Assembly: GCA_035506315.1 (NCBI GenBank)
Contig: DATJPQ010000067.1
Span: forward strand, 1-10,666
Length of the DNA: 10,666 nucleotides
From: MWDT01 sp035506315
Lineage (GTDB): Bacteria; Verrucomicrobiota; Verrucomicrobiia; Opitutales; Opitutaceae
Direction: 5' to 3'
In this document: in pieces, positions 7,188 to 10,666 of the stretch
Layout of the letters: each line of letters opens with the position of its first letter
How positions within the stretch are numbered: the first letter of the stretch is position 1
Position numbers and translations under genes: made by a program
The notes under the pieces: generated by a model
Told to the model about the DNA's origin: nothing
Database searches by the model: none
What the model saw: the letters and a program-made list of their open reading frames with translations, nothing else

Positions 7188-7961
7188 ATGAATGCCCCCG
7201 TCATCTGTTTCGGCCAGCAACCGTGCGGGTTCTTCCCGCGGCGGTTTCTCTATGCGAAGTTCGTCACCGCGCGGCGGCTGCGGGCGGAAATCGGCGGTGA
7301 GATCGTTTTCTTCTGCCACGACAGCGATCACGATCCGCGCGAGACGCAGACGATCCTGCGTCACCGCCAGACCGGCGAGCCGCACATGTTGAATTTCGCC
7401 TTTGCGAACAAGCTCCAGCGGAAGTTTTCGCCGCTCCACCTGAAACGCCTGCCCAACGGCTGGCGCGACAACACCGCCCGGCAGCTCCCCGCCTACGTCG
7501 CGCCCCCCTGGGTCGAGGCCTTCCGCGGCAATCCGGCGGCGACTGTCGCCGATTTCTGCCTCGAAATGTACCGGCGCATGGGCCTCCTCGAGGGCATCCG
7601 CGTCGTTCGTTCGAGCGATCCGGCGGTCCGGCGTGCCGCCTGCGACGTCGGGGACTATTTCGTGGACCTGCCGCACGGCGGCGAAATCGTGCGGGCCCGC
7701 TTCGCCGGGGGCGCCCTGCGGTTGCACGAGGGCGGCGAGACGTACATCGATCTGCCCGTGGTCGCGTTCGGCAAGGAGCAGATCAGCCCGACGCGCGATA
7801 CCCGCCTGCGCTGGATGCAGTCGGTCGTGCATTGCACGCACTACGTGGCCGGTGCGGGCGAACAAGCCTACTTGCGTCGCGAGGATGCTCCTGAGATCAT
7901 TTACGTGAATCGAGATCCCATCGACCGTTCCGATGAAGCCTACACCGACCTTCCTGCCTGA
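7188..7961 (+). CDS. Short BshC-like protein (putative bacillithiol cysteine-adding enzyme or its core)
   Basis: Protein of 257 residues. BshC adds L-cysteine to GlcN-malate, the last step of bacillithiol synthesis. Landmarks compared with BshC from memory: ICFGQQPCGFF (6-16; BshC has GGQQAGLLTGP), Y22 and K24 followed by helix ARRL (BshC LYTIHK), then IVFFCHDSDHDPRE (39-52; BshC IFWVAGEDHDLDE), a middle section DFCLEMYRRMGLLEGIRVV SSDP-like (BshC DLFQEEGLVLLNSGDP), and HYVAGAGEQAYL (218-229; BshC FIAGPGEINYW). The order and spacing fit a BshC Rossmann core. Missing are the N-terminal 80 or so residues and the C-terminal coiled-coil domain of the usual protein of about 540 residues. The ATG at 7188 is preferred over a TTG at 7173. 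The gene ends inside bshB (29-bp overlap) and lies upstream of bshB and bshA, which supports the role. Activity is unproven; it may be a divergent ligase or work with a partner. Confidence 0.65.
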   Translation: MNAPVICFGQQPCGFFPRRFLYAKFVTARRLRAEIGGEIVFFCHDSDHDPRETQTILRHRQTGEPHMLNFAFANKLQRKFSPLHLKRLPNGWRDNTARQLPAYVAPPWVEAFRGNPAATVADFCLEMYRRMGLLEGIRVVRSSDPAVRRAACDVGDYFVDLPHGGEIVRARFAGGALRLHEGGETYIDLPVVAFGKEQISPTRDTRLRWMQSVVHCTHYVAGAGEQAYLRREDAPEIIYVNRDPIDRSDEAYTDLPA

Positions 7962-8670
7962 CCGCGCCCCGCTGCTGGCCTTCGGCGCGCACCCCGACGA
8001 CATCGAATTCGGTTGCGGCGGCGTGATCGCGAGCGAGGCGCAGGACGGCCGGGCCGTCCATTGCGTTGTCTGCTCGCGGGGCGAGGCCGCCACGCACGGC
8101 ACGCCGGCGCAGCGCGCCAGGGAGGCGAAGCGGGCGGCGAAACTGCTCGGTGCCACAGTGGAATTTGTCGACCTCGGCGGCGACGCCCACATTGAGGCGA
8201 GCGTCGCGCGGACGATCAAGCTGGCCGCCATTATCCGGCGCATACGGCCGGGCTTTGCCCTCGCCCCAAGCGTGGTGGAGAACCAGCACCCGGACCACGT
8301 CGCCCTCGGCCGCATGGTGCGCGATGCCGCCCGGCTGGCCCGCTACGGCCGCATCAAGGAATTGAAGCGCCAGCCAGTGCATGCGATCGGGCAGTTGCTT
8401 TTCTATGCCGTCACGCCCGAGGCGGAGCCCGCCAACCTGGCGAGGGTGCTGATCGACGTGTCGGCTCCCGAGGTACTGTCTGCCTGGACGGCCGCGATGG
8501 CGGCGCATGTTTCGCAGACGCAGGCCCACCGCTACATCGAGCTGCAACTGACCCGGGCGCGTCTGTACGGCCTGCGATGCAATGTGGGGCACGCGATGGC
8601 GCTCTTCCCCAACGACCCGCTCCGCTTCGATTCGTTGGAACAACTGGGCGGGGCCGCGCGTCGATTCTGA
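7933..8670 (+). CDS. bshB: BshB-type N-acetylglucosaminyl-malate deacetylase (PIG-L family)
   Basis: Protein of 245 residues, cytoplasmic, no signal peptide. BshB removes the acetyl group from GlcNAc-malate, the second step of bacillithiol synthesis. The PIG-L Zn site is complete: AFGAHPDDIEFGCGG (H20, D23, with D22 as likely base) and the distal HPDH at 119-122 (H122 as third ligand). GTPAQRAREAKRAAKLLGA (56-74) is the family's helix after the substrate loop. HRYIELQLTRARLYG and the final VGHAMALFPNDPL match the C-terminal part of BshB1-type proteins, where a YIE-x-REKLYG segment is found. Length is normal for BshB1 (about 235). The start at 7933 overlaps the BshC-like gene by 29 bp and the stop is one base before the bshA start, so translation is probably coupled. 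A related LmbE deacetylase with another GlcNAc conjugate as substrate remains possible, but bshA next door makes this unlikely. Confidence 0.88.
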   Translation: MKPTPTFLPDRAPLLAFGAHPDDIEFGCGGVIASEAQDGRAVHCVVCSRGEAATHGTPAQRAREAKRAAKLLGATVEFVDLGGDAHIEASVARTIKLAAIIRRIRPGFALAPSVVENQHPDHVALGRMVRDAARLARYGRIKELKRQPVHAIGQLLFYAVTPEAEPANLARVLIDVSAPEVLSAWTAAMAAHVSQTQAHRYIELQLTRARLYGLRCNVGHAMALFPNDPLRFDSLEQLGGAARRF

Positions 8671-8671
8671 C

Positions 8672-9823
8672 ATGATCTCCGACCGGCCGCTCAAGATTGG
8701 CATCACATGCTATCCCTCTGTCGGCGGCAGCGGCATCCTGGCGTCGGCGTTGGGCGAGGAACTGGCCCGGCGCGGGCATGAGGTGCATTTCATCAGCTAC
8801 GAGCGCCCCTTCCGGATGCCGGCGGGTGCGCCGCGCCTGTTTTTCCATCCGGTGCAGGTCAACGACTATGCGTTGTTCAAATATCCCGACTACACGCTGC
8901 CGCTCTCGGTGAAGATGGCGGAGGTGAGCCGCGACTGCGGGCTCGATGTGCTCCACGTGCATTACGCCGTGCCGCACGCCACGGCCGCCATCCTCGCCCG
9001 GTCAATGCTGCCGCCCGACCAGCAACCGCGGGTGGTGACGACCCTGCACGGCACCGACACCACGCTGCTCGGTTGCGACGCCCACTACGGGGAGGCGATC
9101 CGGTTTGCGGTATCGCGCTCGGACGCGATCACGACGGTTTCCGAGTGGCTGCGGGGGGAGGCCCGGCGGCTGCTGGCGGTGGATCAGCCGATCGATGTGA
9201 TCCACAATTTCTTTCAGCCGCGACCGGCGGGACGTTCGCGGGACGAAGTGCGGCGCGAGCTGGGCCTCACCCGCGAGGTCATGCTGCTGCACATGTCGAA
9301 TCTTCGTCCGCTGAAGCGCATCGATCTGCTGCTCGAAACGGCGGCGCGCCTCCGTCCGCGGGACTCGTTCAAGCTGGTGATCCTCGCCGGGGCGGAGTTT
9401 GCCCCTTACGTCGATGCCGTTCGTCGCCTCGGTCTCGAGGACCGGGTGATCGTCCGGGAAAACGTCCTCGCGATCGAAGACTACCTGCAGGCCGCCGACG
9501 TGGGACTCTATACGTCGGAAGTGGAGAGTTTCTGCCTGAGCATCCTCGAAGGGATGTGCTTCGGGTGTCCCAGTGTGGCGACCCGGGCCGGTGGCATCCC
9601 CGAGGTGGTGGACGAGGGCGTGACGGGCCTGCTGGTACCGTTTGGCGATCTCGACGCGCTCCAGCAGGCGGTTGAGCGCTTGATCAAGGATCCGGCGCTG
9701 CGGACGGCGCTGGGTCAGGCGGCCCGCGTGCAGGCGCACGAGCGTTTCGCCGCCGACATCATCGTCCCGAAGTACATCGATCTGTACCGCCGCGTCTGCG
9801 CCCAGCCGGTGATGACCAGCTGA
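8672..9823 (+). CDS. bshA: N-acetyl-alpha-D-glucosaminyl L-malate synthase BshA
   Basis: Protein of 383 residues, a GT4-family (GT-B fold) retaining glycosyltransferase. It joins UDP-GlcNAc and L-malate, the committed first step of bacillithiol synthesis. The N-terminus KIGITCYPSVGGSGILAS (8-25) is nearly identical to that of Bacillus BshA, as are VHFISYERPFR, FKYPDYTLPLSVKMAEV, LHVHYAVPHATAAILA and VTTLHGTDTTLLG. The C-terminal domain has HMSNLRPLKRIDLLLE, the E-x7-E motif (E285 in EVESFCLSILE to E293) and AGGIPEVVDEGVTGLLVPFGD for nucleotide binding. Length fits the family (about 375-385). The ATG at 8672 is one base after the bshB stop; upstream in-frame sequence is antisense-style noise inside bshB. 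Last gene of the operon, followed by a repeat element and a convergent thioesterase gene. Confidence 0.95.
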   Translation: MISDRPLKIGITCYPSVGGSGILASALGEELARRGHEVHFISYERPFRMPAGAPRLFFHPVQVNDYALFKYPDYTLPLSVKMAEVSRDCGLDVLHVHYAVPHATAAILARSMLPPDQQPRVVTTLHGTDTTLLGCDAHYGEAIRFAVSRSDAITTVSEWLRGEARRLLAVDQPIDVIHNFFQPRPAGRSRDEVRRELGLTREVMLLHMSNLRPLKRIDLLLETAARLRPRDSFKLVILAGAEFAPYVDAVRRLGLEDRVIVRENVLAIEDYLQAADVGLYTSEVESFCLSILEGMCFGCPSVATRAGGIPEVVDEGVTGLLVPFGDLDALQQAVERLIKDPALRTALGQAARVQAHERFAADIIVPKYIDLYRRVCAQPVMTS

Positions 9824-9835
9824 TCTGGCAGCGAA

Positions 9836-10069
9836 TTTTACAGGAGGCCGCGTAGGGAGCAGAGAGAATGATTCTTCGCCGATCGCCAGCCTACGCCAAG
9901 GCTACGGCTGGCAAGCGCGGATAAACGCGGATTGAGGGTTTCAGAATCCGCGACCATCAGCGCCATCCGCGGAAAAAATCCGCAAGGATCGGCTCAGCGA
10001 TTTGATCTGTGTTCATCCGTGTCCCTCTGTGGTTACTCCCCTCCATTTCCTCCGTTACCTCCTGTAAAA
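9836..10069. repeat. MITE-like element with perfect 12-bp terminal inverted repeats
   Basis: TTTTACAGGAGG at 9836-9847 is the exact reverse complement of CCTCCTGTAAAA at 10058-10069. Inside lie further partly complementary units: GCGGATAAACGCGGATT (9917-9933) against the TCTGTGTTCATCCGTGTCC side (10006-10024), and AATCCGCG / CCGCGG copies near 9945-9972. No ORF with coding character and no transposase are present. It starts 12 bp after the bshA stop and ends 17 bp before the stop of the convergent thioesterase gene, so it fills the gap between two gene ends. It could serve as a two-way transcription barrier. A T-run (T7 read on the minus strand, 10066-10072) lies just past the thioesterase stop, but I find no GC stem directly before it. 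Confidence 0.75.
9885..9912 (+). repeat. Stem-loop inside the 9836-10069 element
   Basis: GCCAGCC at 9885-9891 pairs with GGCTGGC at 9906-9912, with the inner sequence TACGCCAAGGCTAC as loop. It lies 62 bp after the bshA stop and may end or protect the bacillithiol-operon mRNA, although no T-run follows. Confidence 0.45.
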
Positions 10070-10086
10070 AAATCCGTGTTCGAGTT

Positions 10087-10666
10087 TCAGCCGGCCAGGC
10101 CTTGGGCGAAGAGGCCCTCCGGGCCGGACAGGCCGAAGGCGATGGCAGGTCCCCGGGCCTCCAGGGCGACCGAGACGGATTCCGCCGTGGGTGGGATTTC
10201 CTTGAGGAATTGGATTTCGATTTGCTGCGGTCGCGGCGAGGCGCCGCTCCGCGGGAGGGCGGTCTGCAGATAGTCGAAGTACGCGGTGTTGTTCACGTGT
10301 CCGTTGCCATCCACGTCGGAATACCGGACGGAGATGGCCTGCCCGGCGGTGGTGGCGGCGGGCGGCTTCAGCTTGAGCTTGTCCAGCTCGGGGCGGAACA
10401 CGTCGCCCGGTCGGGAGGGAAACGTGGCGGCGACATCCGGCGGCACGCGGGAAAGCATTTTCGTTTTGAGGTGGACGTACAGCCACAACGAGGATGCCGC
10501 GGCGACGAGTTCGTCGCCGCAATAGAGGCGGAAGTCCCGAAAACCCTTGCAGGTGCGGATACCCGTGGACCATGTCACCACTTTCACCCCTTCCTCGTAG
10601 CGCGGGTAGCGATGGATGGTGGCGGCCATGCGGTTCAATACCCAGGATTCGCCGCGGGAAATCATG
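10087..10666 (-). CDS. Acyl-ACP thioesterase (FatA/FatB-like), 5' end outside the window
   Basis: At least 192 residues are visible; the N-terminus lies beyond the right edge, so the M at 10665 is probably internal. These enzymes hydrolyse acyl-ACP in the cytoplasm to release free fatty acids, using two hot-dog domains. The first is seen from WVLNRMAATIHRYPRYEEGV, followed by VVTWSTGIRTCKGFRDFRL and AAASSLWLYVHL, all typical of the family. The second begins near residue 110 with ISVRYSDVDGNGHVNNTAYFDYLQ; N121 and H123 fit the Asn-x-His catalytic pair of FatA/FatB proteins. Family members are about 245-260 residues, so some 50-60 are missing. It converges on bshA and shows no functional tie to that operon. 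Confidence 0.88.
   Translation of the reverse strand, partial: MISRGESWVLNRMAATIHRYPRYEEGVKVVTWSTGIRTCKGFRDFRLYCGDELVAAASSLWLYVHLKTKMLSRVPPDVAATFPSRPGDVFRPELDKLKLKPPAATTAGQAISVRYSDVDGNGHVNNTAYFDYLQTALPRSGASPRPQQIEIQFLKEIPPTAESVSVALEARGPAIAFGLSGPEGLFAQGLAG

Noticed and set aside
6669..8315. Long minus-strand open frame across the symporter end, a repeat and two bsh genes
   Set aside because: It crosses three well-supported sense genes and an interspersed repeat; composition is typical of antisense translation.
9836..10069. Small RNA gene between bshA and the thioesterase gene
   Set aside because: The inverted structure is fully explained by a repeat element with terminal inverted repeats; no promoter or standard terminator is visible.

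Overview
The window is GC-rich, densely coded bacterial DNA. Gene content, the long periodic inverted repeats between genes and the general protein style suggest a Verrucomicrobiota member, most likely related to Opitutaceae. That placement is inference from style; there is no rRNA or other phylogenetic marker here.

Layout: (1) 329-2107 holds two tandem genes for secreted DUF2911-domain proteins, the first with an added C-terminal helical/TPR-like part. (2) 2420-4957 is a large exported PIG-L/LmbE-type deacetylase with Ig-like and C-terminal amidotransferase-like domains. (3) 5050-7016 is a small one-helix membrane protein translationally coupled to a sodium:solute symporter. (4) 7188-9823 is a tightly packed three-gene operon: a short BshC-like protein, a BshB-type deacetylase and a BshA-type glycosyltransferase. 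BshA joins GlcNAc to L-malate, BshB removes the acetyl group, and BshC normally adds cysteine to give bacillithiol. (5) 10087-10666, on the opposite strand and cut by the window edge, is an acyl-ACP thioesterase.

Every gene except the thioesterase reads rightwards. The bacillithiol operon follows directly after an exported PIG-L deacetylase and a transporter. This suggests one physiological unit: making the thiol inside the cell, and cleaving and importing amidated or glycosidic material outside it. The link is inferred from position only. The most unusual protein is the BshC-like one. It keeps the GQQ, DHD and GxGE-type landmarks of BshC but is only about 257 residues, half the usual length, and lacks the C-terminal coiled-coil region.

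Nearly every intergenic gap holds a different long inverted-repeat element: CACAGAG units at 25-78, CGAAATCCGAA units at 2188-2331, a twin-hairpin cruciform at 4967-5046, ACACGAAT units at 7018-7164, and a 234-bp element with perfect 12-bp ends at 9836-10069. I saw no tRNA, rRNA, CRISPR array, transposase or convincing sigma-70 promoter.
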